Part shown: piece after piece, positions 7,384-13,378 of the stretch | Position numbering within the stretch: position 1 is the first letter of the stretch | Layout of the letters: every line of letters starts with the position of its first letter | NCBI GenBank assembly: GCA_017998735.1 | Contig: JAGOCN010000011.1 | Span: forward strand, 1-13,551 | DNA from: Giesbergeria sp. | GTDB taxonomy: Bacteria > Pseudomonadota > Gammaproteobacteria > Burkholderiales > Burkholderiaceae_C | Direction: 5' to 3' | Length of the DNA stretch: 13,551 bases | The notes under the pieces: generated by a model | Database searches by the model: none | Seen by the model: the letters and a program-made list of their open reading frames with translations, nothing else | What the model was told of the DNA's origin: nothing | Translations under genes and position numbers: made by a program

Positions 7384-8534
7384 GCTTGTTGAACGACTCT
7401 GAAACGCCCCTGCATTCCGCCGCCCGCCCGCAGTTTCCGCTGACCGCGCTGGTCGGCCAGCCGGTGCTGCAGCGCGCTCTGCAGCTGGCCGCCATCGACC
7501 CCGGCATTGGCGGCGTGCTGATCAGCGGGCCGCGCGGCACCGCCAAATCGACCGCCGCGCGCGCCTTGGCCGCGCTGCTGCCGGGCGCGCCCTTTGTCAC
7601 CCTGCCGCTGGCGGCCAGTCTCGAGCAGTTGGTTGGCAGTTTGAACATTGAAGACGTGCTGCGCGATGGCCGCGTGCGCCTGCAACCTGGCCTGCTGGCA
7701 CGGGCGCACCAAGGCGTTTTGTATGTGGACGAAGTGAACCTGCTGCCGGACGCGCTGATTGACGCGCTGCTGGACGCCGCCGCCAGCGGTGTTCACACGA
7801 TCGAGCGCGATGGCATTTCGCAGCAGCATGCGGCGCGTTTTGTGCTGGTCGGCACCATGAACCCGGAAGAAGGCGAACTGCGCCCGCAGCTGCTGGACCG
7901 CTTTGGCCTGTCGGTGCTGCTGGCCAACCCCGACAGCGCCGCGCAGCGCAGCGCCATCCTGCGCGCGCGCCTGCGTTTTGATGCCGACCCTGCCGGAGTG
8001 GCCGCGCAGCACGAACCGGCCCAGCAAGCGCTGCGCCATGCCCTGGTGTCTGCCCGCACTGCCTTGCCGCAACTGGACTGGTCCGACGCCGTGCTGCACC
8101 ACGCTGCAGAACGTGCCATGGCCGCCGGCGTCGATGGCATGCGGGCCGACTTGGTGCTGCTGCGCGCCGCCCGGGCGCTGGCCGCACTGGAAGGGCGCCA
8201 TGCCGTCACCTGCGCCGACGTGGATGCCGTGGCCGAGCTGGCACTGGCGCACCGCCGTGCTGGGCCGCAACGGTCGGTGCCGCCCCTGCAGCCACCCCCA
8301 CCACCGCCACCGCCTTCACCTGCTCCACCGCGCGCGCCTGCGCCGCCCGATGGCAGTCCGGCTGGAGCGCCTCCCGCGCCGCAGCCGCCAGCACCGCAGT
8401 CAGCACCACAGCCAGCACCTCCCGCCAGCGACTTCGCGCCCGCACCGCAAGGCGACTGGGGTGCCATGCCAGCCCAGCCTGAAGGCTTCACGCCCGTACC
8501 CCGCATTCCTGGGTGGCCGGAAAAAAAAGCCTAG
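7380..8534 (+). CDS. chlI: AAA+ ATPase subunit of cobaltochelatase (ChlI/BchI type), zero-frame product of a frameshifted chlD-like gene
   Basis: This is the motor ATPase expected to drive CobN. It is of magnesium-chelatase ChlI/D type, not CobS. Visible are LVGQPVLQRALQLAAIDP (24-41), Walker A GPRGTAKST (50-58), Walker B VLYVDEVNLL (113-122) and a sensor/arginine region GTMNPEEGELRPQLLDRFGL (158-177). A helical C-terminal lid ends near 290. Residues 300-350 are proline-rich, a linker characteristic of ChlD rather than ChlI. The zero frame ends with EKKA and TAG at 8532-8534, giving 384 residues. The VWA domain that normally follows such a linker lies directly downstream in the -1 frame, across an A8 run (8521-8528). 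The start is ATG 7380, sharing ATGA with the cobN stop. Either the 384-residue protein is the small subunit and the frameshifted 611-residue protein the medium subunit, or this is a broken chlD. Confidence 0.88.
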   Translation: MSLLNDSETPLHSAARPQFPLTALVGQPVLQRALQLAAIDPGIGGVLISGPRGTAKSTAARALAALLPGAPFVTLPLAASLEQLVGSLNIEDVLRDGRVRLQPGLLARAHQGVLYVDEVNLLPDALIDALLDAAASGVHTIERDGISQQHAARFVLVGTMNPEEGELRPQLLDRFGLSVLLANPDSAAQRSAILRARLRFDADPAGVAAQHEPAQQALRHALVSARTALPQLDWSDAVLHHAAERAMAAGVDGMRADLVLLRAARALAALEGRHAVTCADVDAVAELALAHRRAGPQRSVPPLQPPPPPPPPSPAPPRAPAPPDGSPAGAPPAPQPPAPQSAPQPAPPASDFAPAPQGDWGAMPAQPEGFTPVPRIPGWPEKKA

Positions 8535-8541
8535 GCCACCC
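8511..8541 (+). repeat. Inverted repeat enclosing the slippery run
   Basis: GGGTGGCC (8511-8518) and GGCCACCC (8534-8541) are a perfect 8-bp inverted repeat with a 15-base loop that holds the A8 run. Two more pairs (8509 with 8543, 8508 with 8544) can form beyond one mismatch. The right arm is shared with the downstream stem at 8533-8584, so the two structures exclude each other. Confidence 0.6.
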
Positions 8542-9214
8542 CGGCAGCCCCCCGCGCAGCGGGTTGGGCCGGCGGCGGTGGCCTCGCCCCTTGGCGGACA
8601 GCCTTTCCAGCCCTGCGCCCGGAGAAACTGCCGCGGACGCCGCCGGTGCCATTGCCTGGTGGCCGACGCTGCGGGCCAAGGGTGCGCAGGTTTTGCAGCC
8701 TGAACACCTGCGCCGCCTGCCGCTGCCGGCGCGCCATGCCAGGCTGCACTGCATCGTGCTGGATGCCTCTGGTTCGATGCGCACGCAAGGCCGGCTGGCG
8801 CTGGCCAAAGGCCATGCTGCGCAGCTGATCGCACAGGCTGCGCAGCAGGGCGATGACGTGGCACTGCTGCAACTGGGCGGCGACGGTGTGCAACTGCTGC
8901 TGCCGCCGGGTCGCGCCCGGGCATCGGGCAGCCTGCGTCTGCGCGGCATCGGCGGCGGCGGCGGCACGCCACTGGCGCAGGCGCTGGAACAGGCCGAGCT
9001 GCTGCTGCAACGCGCTGTGCGCCGCAATGGGCTACTCGATTGCTGGCTGTGGCTGTTGACGGATGGGCGCACGCTGGAACAGCCGCTGGCCCCGCCGTCG
9101 GCACGGCACCGGGTGATCCTGGACTTTGACGACCCCCACCAACCCCTGGGCCGCTGCGCTGCATGGGCCCGGCTTTGGCAAGCAGAACACCTATTTCCGG
9201 AGAGAACCTTATGA
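8513..9214 (+). CDS. chlD: VWA-domain subunit of cobaltochelatase (ChlD/CobT type), probably made by -1 frameshift from the ATPase frame
   Basis: This frame encodes the integrin-like domain that links the AAA+ motor to CobN. Conserved sequence begins near IAWWPTLRAKG and LQPEHLRRLP. It then shows the metal-ion-dependent adhesion site: DASGS (after CIVL), GGGGTPLAQAL and WLLTDGR. The frame has been open since 8483. The only early start of its own is GTG 8513, with no ribosome binding site; the next candidates are poor TTG codons. A -1 slip on A8 (8521-8528) would instead join ATPase codon 383 to AGC at 8528, giving a 611-residue ATPase/Pro-rich/VWA protein with DASGS at about 462-466. That is the normal ChlD layout. 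Its TGA overlaps the next gene's ATG at 9211. Independent initiation, pseudogene, or a sequencing error in the homopolymer are the alternatives. Confidence 0.82.
   Translation: MAGKKSLGHPGSPPRSGLGRRRWPRPLADSLSSPAPGETAADAAGAIAWWPTLRAKGAQVLQPEHLRRLPLPARHARLHCIVLDASGSMRTQGRLALAKGHAAQLIAQAAQQGDDVALLQLGGDGVQLLLPPGRARASGSLRLRGIGGGGGTPLAQALEQAELLLQRAVRRNGLLDCWLWLLTDGRTLEQPLAPPSARHRVILDFDDPHQPLGRCAAWARLWQAEHLFPERTL
8521..8528 (+). other. Candidate programmed -1 frameshift slippery site (A8)
   Basis: The zero-frame codons read GAA AAA AAA GCC TAG, containing the slippery heptamer A-AAA-AAA. A -1 slip continues with AGC CTA GGC into the VWA frame. The overlap of the two frames is short (8483-8534), which places the slip exactly here. 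A strong stem begins 4 bases downstream. Transcriptional slippage on A8 would have a similar result. Confidence 0.7.
8533..8584 (+). promoter_or_regulatory. Downstream stem-loop, possible frameshift stimulator
   Basis: AGGCCACC (8533-8540) pairs perfectly with GGTGGCCT (8577-8584). CCGG (8541-8544) can pair with CCGG (8569-8572), leaving 8573-8576 bulged. An inner hairpin CCCGC/GCGGG (8551-8555 with 8559-8563) has a 3-base loop. The spacer from the A run is 4 bases. The stem is extremely GC-rich and within the range seen for bacterial -1 frameshift stimulators. Pairing was done by eye. Confidence 0.55.
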
Positions 9215-9681
9215 CCCTGACCGAGAGCGCTACCGCGCCAGACCTTTGCGGCGCGCGCGGCGTGACTGAAAGCAAGAGAAAAACCACCGAAGTGTCCGAG
9301 ATCACCGAGGTGATTGTCTGCACCACCTGCCGCCCCGCCGGTGCAACGCGCGAAGCGCCGTCTGCCGGTGCCGCCCTTTTGGAGGCCGTGCAGATTGCGC
9401 AGCTGCAGGGCGGGCAGGGCGCCTTTGTCAACGTGCGGGTGCGCGGCATGGAATGCCTCAGCAGCTGTTCGCGCGCCTGCACCGTGGCCTTTCAAGCGCC
9501 AGGCAAGGGCACTTACCTGTTTGGTGATCTGGTGCCGGACGAGGAAACCGCACAGCATGTGCTGCTGTGTGCCGCGCTGCACGCCAATGCCAGCGATGGC
9601 GCGCTGCTGCGCAATGACCGGCCTGCGCGCTTGCGCAAGGGCATTCTGGCCAAGCTGCCGCCGTTTGGTGGCAACCCTTGA
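9211..9681 (+). CDS. DUF1636 cysteine-rich protein (predicted metal-binding, COG5469 type)
   Basis: Small 156-residue cytoplasmic protein of unknown function. The pattern VCTTCR (C37, C40), then MECLSSCSRAC (C82, C86, C90), then GKGTYLFGDL and a closing RPARLRKGILAKLPP matches the DUF1636 family as I recall it. The cysteine arrangement resembles a thioredoxin-like [2Fe-2S] or metal-binding site. ATG 9211 is supported by GGAGAG at 9199-9204, 6 bases upstream, and by the ATGA overlap with the VWA frame. The coupling to cobaltochelatase subunits suggests a role in cobalt handling or redox chemistry of the corrinoid, but this is inference. The first 30 residues are not conserved-looking. Confidence 0.78.
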   Translation: MTLTESATAPDLCGARGVTESKRKTTEVSEITEVIVCTTCRPAGATREAPSAGAALLEAVQIAQLQGGQGAFVNVRVRGMECLSSCSRACTVAFQAPGKGTYLFGDLVPDEETAQHVLLCAALHANASDGALLRNDRPARLRKGILAKLPPFGGNP

Positions 9682-9724
9682 GGGGCACAAAAAACCTGTC
9701 GCACCGTTGGCAGGCAAACGGCAG

Positions 9725-9745
9725 GCGCAAAGCGCGGTTTTGCGC
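9725..9745 (+). other. Stem-loop in the DUF1636-bluB gap
   Basis: GCGCAAA (9725-9731) pairs with TTTGCGC (9739-9745) around a 7-base loop. It lies about 44 bases after the DUF1636 stop. No T-tract follows. Confidence 0.35.
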
Positions 9746-9760
9746 TGCATGCCGACCCTG

Positions 9761-9781
9761 CTTCCAGCGTCCCGCTGGAGG
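9761..9781 (+). terminator. Stem-loop, weak candidate terminator upstream of bluB
   Basis: A 9-bp stem with one T-G wobble (9761-9769 with 9773-9781) closes a TCC loop and is followed by CCCTTTGCTTGG, which is only moderately T-rich. It could attenuate transcription between block 2 and bluB. I looked for a cobalamin riboswitch (B12 box, GCCACTG-like cores) in 9682-9881 and did not find one. Confidence 0.3.
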
Positions 9782-9881
9782 CCCTTTGCTTGGCCGGCAC
9801 GGCACTGTGACCAAAGCGCAGCGGGTCCGTCACGCCTCTTGCATATGCAGACCGTCGCAGCACGGCAACCAGAACTGAAAA

Positions 9882-10709
9882 ATGCCCACAGCCCACAACG
9901 ACTGGTCCAGCGCATCGGCCCTGCCAGCGCACCCTGCAGCTGCCAATGGTTTGCCCGATGGCACACCCGCTGGCGCTGCCTTGGCTGCAACGCCGCATGC
10001 GTTCTCTGAAGCTGAGCAGCGCGGCGTGTACCGCGCCATCCATGGGCGCCGCGACATGCGCCACTTCAGCGGCGGCAGCGTCGCGCCCGAGGTGTTGCGC
10101 CGCCTGCTGGAGGCCGCCCACCATGCGCCCAGCGTCGGTTTCATGCAGCCCTGGCGCTTTGTGCGCATCACCGATGCCGCCTTGCGCGCACCGCTCCATG
10201 CGCTGGTCGAGCAAGAGCGCGTCCTGACCGCGCAGGCGCTTGGCCAGCGCCAGGAAGAATTCATGCGCCTGAAGGTGCAAGGCGTGCTGGACGCAGCCGA
10301 ACTGCTGGTGGTGGCGCTGCCCGATGGCCGCGAGCACCATATTTTTGGCCGACGCACGCTGCCGCAGATGGACCTGGCATCGGCCAGTTGCGCCATCCAG
10401 AACCTGTGGCTGGCGGCGCGCGCCGAAGGCCTTGGCATGGGCTGGGTGTCGCTTTTTGACCCGGCGGCGCTGGCGCAATTGCTGGGTCTGCCTGCCGGGG
10501 CCGAACCGATTGCCTTGCTGTGCCTGGGGCCGGTGCAGCAGTTCTATGAAGAGCCGATGCTGCAGCGCGAACGCTGGGCGCAGCGCGCACCTTTGGCCTC
10601 GCTGGTGTTTGACAACCATTGGGGCCAGCCGAGCACGCTGTGGCAGCCCGGCGGGTGCGCCTCGGAGCAACCACTGGAACAACCCCCGATGAGGGCGTCC
10701 GGTGCCTGA
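9882..10709 (+). CDS. bluB: 5,6-dimethylbenzimidazole synthase BluB
   Basis: BluB is a flavin-destructase that cuts reduced FMN with oxygen to give 5,6-dimethylbenzimidazole, the lower ligand of cobalamin. It is therefore an aerobic enzyme and agrees with the CobF/CobN pathway. The nitroreductase-like fold shows AIHGRRDMRHF (52-62), HHAPSVGFMQPWRF (80-93), the GRRTLPQMDLASASCAIQNLW region and GLGMGWVSLFDP. The protein is 275 residues. The first 40 are Ala/Pro-rich and unlike the family core, so either there is a natural extension or the true start is a later codon; ATG 9882 has only a weak ribosome binding site. The C-terminal 40 residues are also less conserved. Its end overlaps the region in front of cbiB. 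Confidence 0.93.
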   Translation: MPTAHNDWSSASALPAHPAAANGLPDGTPAGAALAATPHAFSEAEQRGVYRAIHGRRDMRHFSGGSVAPEVLRRLLEAAHHAPSVGFMQPWRFVRITDAALRAPLHALVEQERVLTAQALGQRQEEFMRLKVQGVLDAAELLVVALPDGREHHIFGRRTLPQMDLASASCAIQNLWLAARAEGLGMGWVSLFDPAALAQLLGLPAGAEPIALLCLGPVQQFYEEPMLQRERWAQRAPLASLVFDNHWGQPSTLWQPGGCASEQPLEQPPMRASGA

Positions 10710-10758
10710 AGGAATTGGCTGGCTGGCACCGCCATGGGCGCACCAGGGGGGCGCTGGC

Positions 10759-11802
10759 ATGGGCCTGCTGCTGCTGGCCATGCTGGTGGCACTGGTGGCC
10801 GACCGGCTGTGGGGCGAGCCGCCACTGCGCTGGCACCCGGTGGTGTGGATGGGCAATGCGCTGGAGGCGTTTGCCCAGCGCATTGCACCGCTGGCACCCA
10901 CAGGGCGCGATTCAAGGTCTTTTTGGCTTGCAGCCCTTGCCTGGTGTGCGCTGGCAGCTATGGTTTTGATGGTTTCTGCGCTGTTGCAGGCACTGCTGCT
11001 GTGGGTTGTTGTGCCGGCGCACCAGCCCGCCAGCGCAGCGTTTTTGTCGGTGCCGGGCAGCCCTGGCATCGGCATTGTGAAAGTGCTGCACGCCACCCGC
11101 TGGCTGCTGGCCGCACTGCTGCTGGGCCTGCTGCTCAAGCCCCTGCTGGCGCTGGCGCTGCTGCAAAGCGAGGTGCGGGCAGTGGAAGCGGCATTGGCCC
11201 AATCGCTGGACGCCGGGCGTGCCCGCCTGGCCTGGCTGGTCAGCCGCGATGTGGCGCATTTGACGACCGAAGAAGTGCGCCAGAGCGCCATCGAGTCGCT
11301 GGCAGAAAACTTGAACGATTCGGTGATTGCGCCGCTGTTCTGGTTTGCCCTGTTGGGCCTGCCGGGCGCCGCGCTGTACCGCTTTGCCAACACCGCCGAC
11401 GCCATGTGGGGCTACCCGGGCATGCGCGGCGGGCGCTATTGGCAATGGGCCGGCAAATGGGCGGCGCGCGCCGACGATGTGCTGTCGTGGCTGCCGGCGC
11501 GCCTGACGGCGCTGCTGCTGGCGCTGGCCGCTGGCGGTGTGCCGCTGCGCTTGCTGGCGCAGGAAGCACGCAAGACGCCGTCGCCCAACAGCGGCTGGCC
11601 GATGGCGGCGATGGCGTTGGGGTTGGGGGTGCGCCTGTCCAAACCCGGCGCTTACTGCCTGCACCCAATAGGCCGGGCGCCCACGGCAGGCGATGCGCAG
11701 CAGGCACAGAAAATAGTGTCAAAAGTGGCTTTAGGGCTTGCTCTGGTTGCGCTGACAGCTCTTGGTTTGATAGCAACGGAAGCATTTCGCTATGGTGGAT
11801 AA
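10759..11802 (+). CDS. cbiB: Adenosylcobinamide-phosphate synthase CbiB (CobD)
   Basis: Inner-membrane enzyme that attaches aminopropanol (phosphate) to adenosylcobyric acid. With ATG 10759 the protein has 347 residues and begins MGLLLLAMLVALVADRLWGE, the usual first helix, then HPVVWMG (26-32). Other signatures are AWLVSRDVAHL (158-168), AIESLAENLNDSVIAPLFW (178-195), NTADAMWGY (211-219), ADDVLSWLPARLTALLLALA (238-257) and the C-terminal SPNSGWPMAAMA. AGGGGGG at 10745-10751 supports this start. A GTG at 10702, overlapping the bluB stop and preceded by GAGGG, would add 19 non-hydrophobic residues. Two hydrophobic segments (54-71 and 321-338) are encoded by DNA resembling a dispersed repeat. 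The gene overlaps cobC by 11 bases. Confidence 0.93.
   Translation: MGLLLLAMLVALVADRLWGEPPLRWHPVVWMGNALEAFAQRIAPLAPTGRDSRSFWLAALAWCALAAMVLMVSALLQALLLWVVVPAHQPASAAFLSVPGSPGIGIVKVLHATRWLLAALLLGLLLKPLLALALLQSEVRAVEAALAQSLDAGRARLAWLVSRDVAHLTTEEVRQSAIESLAENLNDSVIAPLFWFALLGLPGAALYRFANTADAMWGYPGMRGGRYWQWAGKWAARADDVLSWLPARLTALLLALAAGGVPLRLLAQEARKTPSPNSGWPMAAMALGLGVRLSKPGAYCLHPIGRAPTAGDAQQAQKIVSKVALGLALVALTALGLIATEAFRYGG
10920..10970 (+). repeat. Dispersed-repeat relative, copy B, inside cbiB
   Basis: By eye this stretch aligns with copy A (3433-3484) over its whole length with a single gap in the T run. The core GCGCTGGCAGCTATGGTTTTG is close to GCGCTAGCAGCTATGATTTTT in copy A. It encodes hydrophobic residues 54-71 of CbiB. 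Chance similarity within a GC-rich coding region is possible but the T-rich tail is unusual for the gene. Confidence 0.5.
11721..11771 (+). repeat. Dispersed-repeat relative, copy C, at the 3' end of cbiB
   Basis: Aligns gap-free with copy B. In the last 23 bases 19 match by eye, including TGCGCTGACAGCT and TTTGATAGC. It encodes CbiB residues 321-338, the last membrane helix, and ends 20 bases before the cobC start. Confidence 0.45.
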
Positions 11803-13150
11803 AAGCCTGGAAAACGGTGACATCAAAAAAACGACGGGCACAGAGCGGCAAGGCGCATCCCGACAGGCCAGCGCGCCGCCCACCCTCTGGCCGCAGCACG
11901 GCGGTCCGGATGCACAGGGCGCGGCGCTGCACGACTTTTCCACCAACAGCAACGCCTGCGGCCCCTGCCCGCACACCCTGGCCGCTGTGCAGCAGGCCGA
12001 CGCCACGCGCTACCCCGACCCGGCGTACACGGCACTGCGCGCACAGCTCGCCGCATTCCACGGTGTGGCGCCCGAGCGCATCGTGCTGGCCGCCAGCGCC
12101 AGCGAATTCATCCACCGCGCCACCGCATGGGCCGCGCAGCAGGGCGCGCGTGCGGTGGCGCTGCCGGCGCACAGCTATGGCGACTGCGCCCAGGCCGCGC
12201 AGGCACGCGGCCTGCAGGTGCTGCGGCCGGGCGATGCAGGCTGGAGCGCGGCCGGCCTGCAGTGGGCGTGCGAGCCGTCCAGCCCGCTGGGCAGCGCCTG
12301 CCCGGTGCTGGCGGCGTGGCGCAACGGGCCAGCAGAGCATTCCAATGCCGTGTGCGCTGGCGGGGTCTTGCTCCCTCTCCCTCTGGGAGAGGGCGGGGGT
12401 GAGGGCCAGCGGCCATGGCACCTGCACAGCACTGAAAATTTGCACCCTTCTTCAAACCCACCAAAAACCGGCGGCTTGCGCCGCGCCCCCATCCCCGCCT
12501 TCCCCCAGCCGGGGAAGGAGCCAAACCAGCAGCCCCTTCAACACCAAATTGCTTTAACGCCTTCCCCATCGCCACTGCGCATCCACGACTGCGCGTACAT
12601 GCCGCTGCGCCTGCACACAGAGGGCAGCGCCCGCCTAAACAGTGGCCGCGCCTTTGCCCTGCCCGAACTGGTCCCCGCCACATGGCAGCTGTGGACTCCC
12701 AACAAGGCCCTGGGACTGACCGGCGTGCGCGCCGCCTACGCCATTGCCCCCGAGGGCGCAGACGCGCTCGTTGCTGCGCTCACCGCCCTGGCGCCGTCCT
12801 GGCCGGTGGGCGCGCACGGCGTGGCCCTGCTGCACAGCTGGGTGCAGCCGGCCACCCAGCGCTGGCTGGCGGACTGTCTGCCGGTGCTGCGCGACTGGAA
12901 GGCGCGGCAGCAGGCGCTGTGCACCGCACTGGGCTGGCAGGTGCTGCCCGGCAGCCAGGCCAATTACTTCTGCGTGCACCTGCCCGGGCTGGAAGCGCCG
13001 TTCCAGGCAGAGCAACAGCAGCGGCGCTTGCGCATGCACGGCATCCAGGTGCGCGACTGCAGCTCGTTTGGACTGCCGGGCCACTGGCGCCTGGGCGTGC
13101 TGCCTCCCACGGCACAGGCAGCACTGCGGCAGGCCTGGCTGGAGCGCTGA
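11792..13150 (+). CDS. cobC: Threonine-phosphate decarboxylase CobC (CobD-type PLP enzyme) with an in-frame repeat insertion
   Basis: PLP-dependent fold-type I enzyme that decarboxylates threonine phosphate to aminopropanol phosphate, the substrate used with CbiB. Family marks are HDFSTNSNACGPCP (47-60), RYPDPAYTALRAQLA (73-87), VLAASASEFIHRA (98-110), the EPSSPLG loop (161-167), the cofactor Asp in HDCAYMPLRL (D266) and the Schiff-base Lys in TPNKALGLTGVRAAY (K305). HWRLGV (431-436) holds the carboxylate-binding Arg. At 452 residues it is about 100 longer than usual. The excess is mostly residues about 183-261, rich in Pro, Gly and Ser and encoded by two inverted REP-like palindromes with an AT-richer spacer. 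The insertion sits between the EPSSPLG loop and the cofactor Asp and keeps the frame. All recognisable catalytic residues remain, so function is plausible. ATG 11792 overlaps the cbiB end. Confidence 0.88.
   Translation: MVDKSLENGDIKKTTGTERQGASRQASAPPTLWPQHGGPDAQGAALHDFSTNSNACGPCPHTLAAVQQADATRYPDPAYTALRAQLAAFHGVAPERIVLAASASEFIHRATAWAAQQGARAVALPAHSYGDCAQAAQARGLQVLRPGDAGWSAAGLQWACEPSSPLGSACPVLAAWRNGPAEHSNAVCAGGVLLPLPLGEGGGEGQRPWHLHSTENLHPSSNPPKTGGLRRAPIPAFPQPGKEPNQQPLQHQIALTPSPSPLRIHDCAYMPLRLHTEGSARLNSGRAFALPELVPATWQLWTPNKALGLTGVRAAYAIAPEGADALVAALTALAPSWPVGAHGVALLHSWVQPATQRWLADCLPVLRDWKARQQALCTALGWQVLPGSQANYFCVHLPGLEAPFQAEQQQRRLRMHGIQVRDCSSFGLPGHWRLGVLPPTAQAALRQAWLER
12371..12405 (+). repeat. 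REP-like palindrome, copy 1, inside cobC
   Basis: CCCTCTCCC (12373-12381) and GGGAGAGGG (12385-12393) form a 9-bp stem with a TCT loop, followed by the tail CGGGGGTGAGGG. This head-and-tail pattern is common among dispersed proteobacterial REP-type repeats as I recall them. It is read in frame as LPLPLGEGGGEG. Confidence 0.75.
12487..12520 (-). repeat. REP-like palindrome, copy 2 (inverted), inside cobC
   Basis: On the minus strand this aligns gap-free with copy 1, with about 26 of 34 bases identical by eye. Its stem is CCTTCCCC (12498-12505) with GGGGAAGG (12511-12518). The tail points toward copy 1, so the pair is a BIME-like inverted arrangement with a spacer of about 80 bases. Confidence 0.7.
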
Positions 13151-13378
13151 GGGCCTTGCCACGCTGCGGCGACTGCGCTGGCACAGACACCGGGGCAGGG
13201 TGCAGCGCACGCGGTAAATTCACGTACCTGCACTGCCAGTGGCCTTCAAGCAAGCGATAAGCAACAGGCAGCGGCAAGCGGGCAGCGGGTGGTGGGCAGC
13301 GAGCGGCGCTACCGGCTGCCTGACGCCTTGCGCCCATCGACTCCACTGCCCTTCACCCGCCCCGACAGGAGAATCCCC

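Noticed and set aside
8513..8515. GTG as an independent start for the VWA protein
   Set aside because: No ribosome binding site precedes it and it lies inside the ATPase gene 19 bases before the ATPase stop. A slip at the A run explains the domain layout better, though independent initiation is not excluded.
9513..11405. Long minus-strand open frame opposite DUF1636, bluB and cbiB
   Set aside because: Same antisense artefact; it spans several true genes and a gap and has no domain.
12371..12520. CRISPR or insertion-sequence remnant in cobC
   Set aside because: Only two inverted palindromes occur, with no regular spacers and no transposase fragment; a REP/BIME-type pair fits better.
11792..13150. 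cobC as a pseudogene broken by insertion
   Set aside because: The frame stays open across the insertion and the cofactor Asp, Schiff-base Lys and C-terminal Arg are all present.
13151..13378. Small gene or tRNA between cobC and the patatin gene
   Set aside because: No cloverleaf and no open frame with a ribosome binding site and plausible protein; only a short palindrome was seen.
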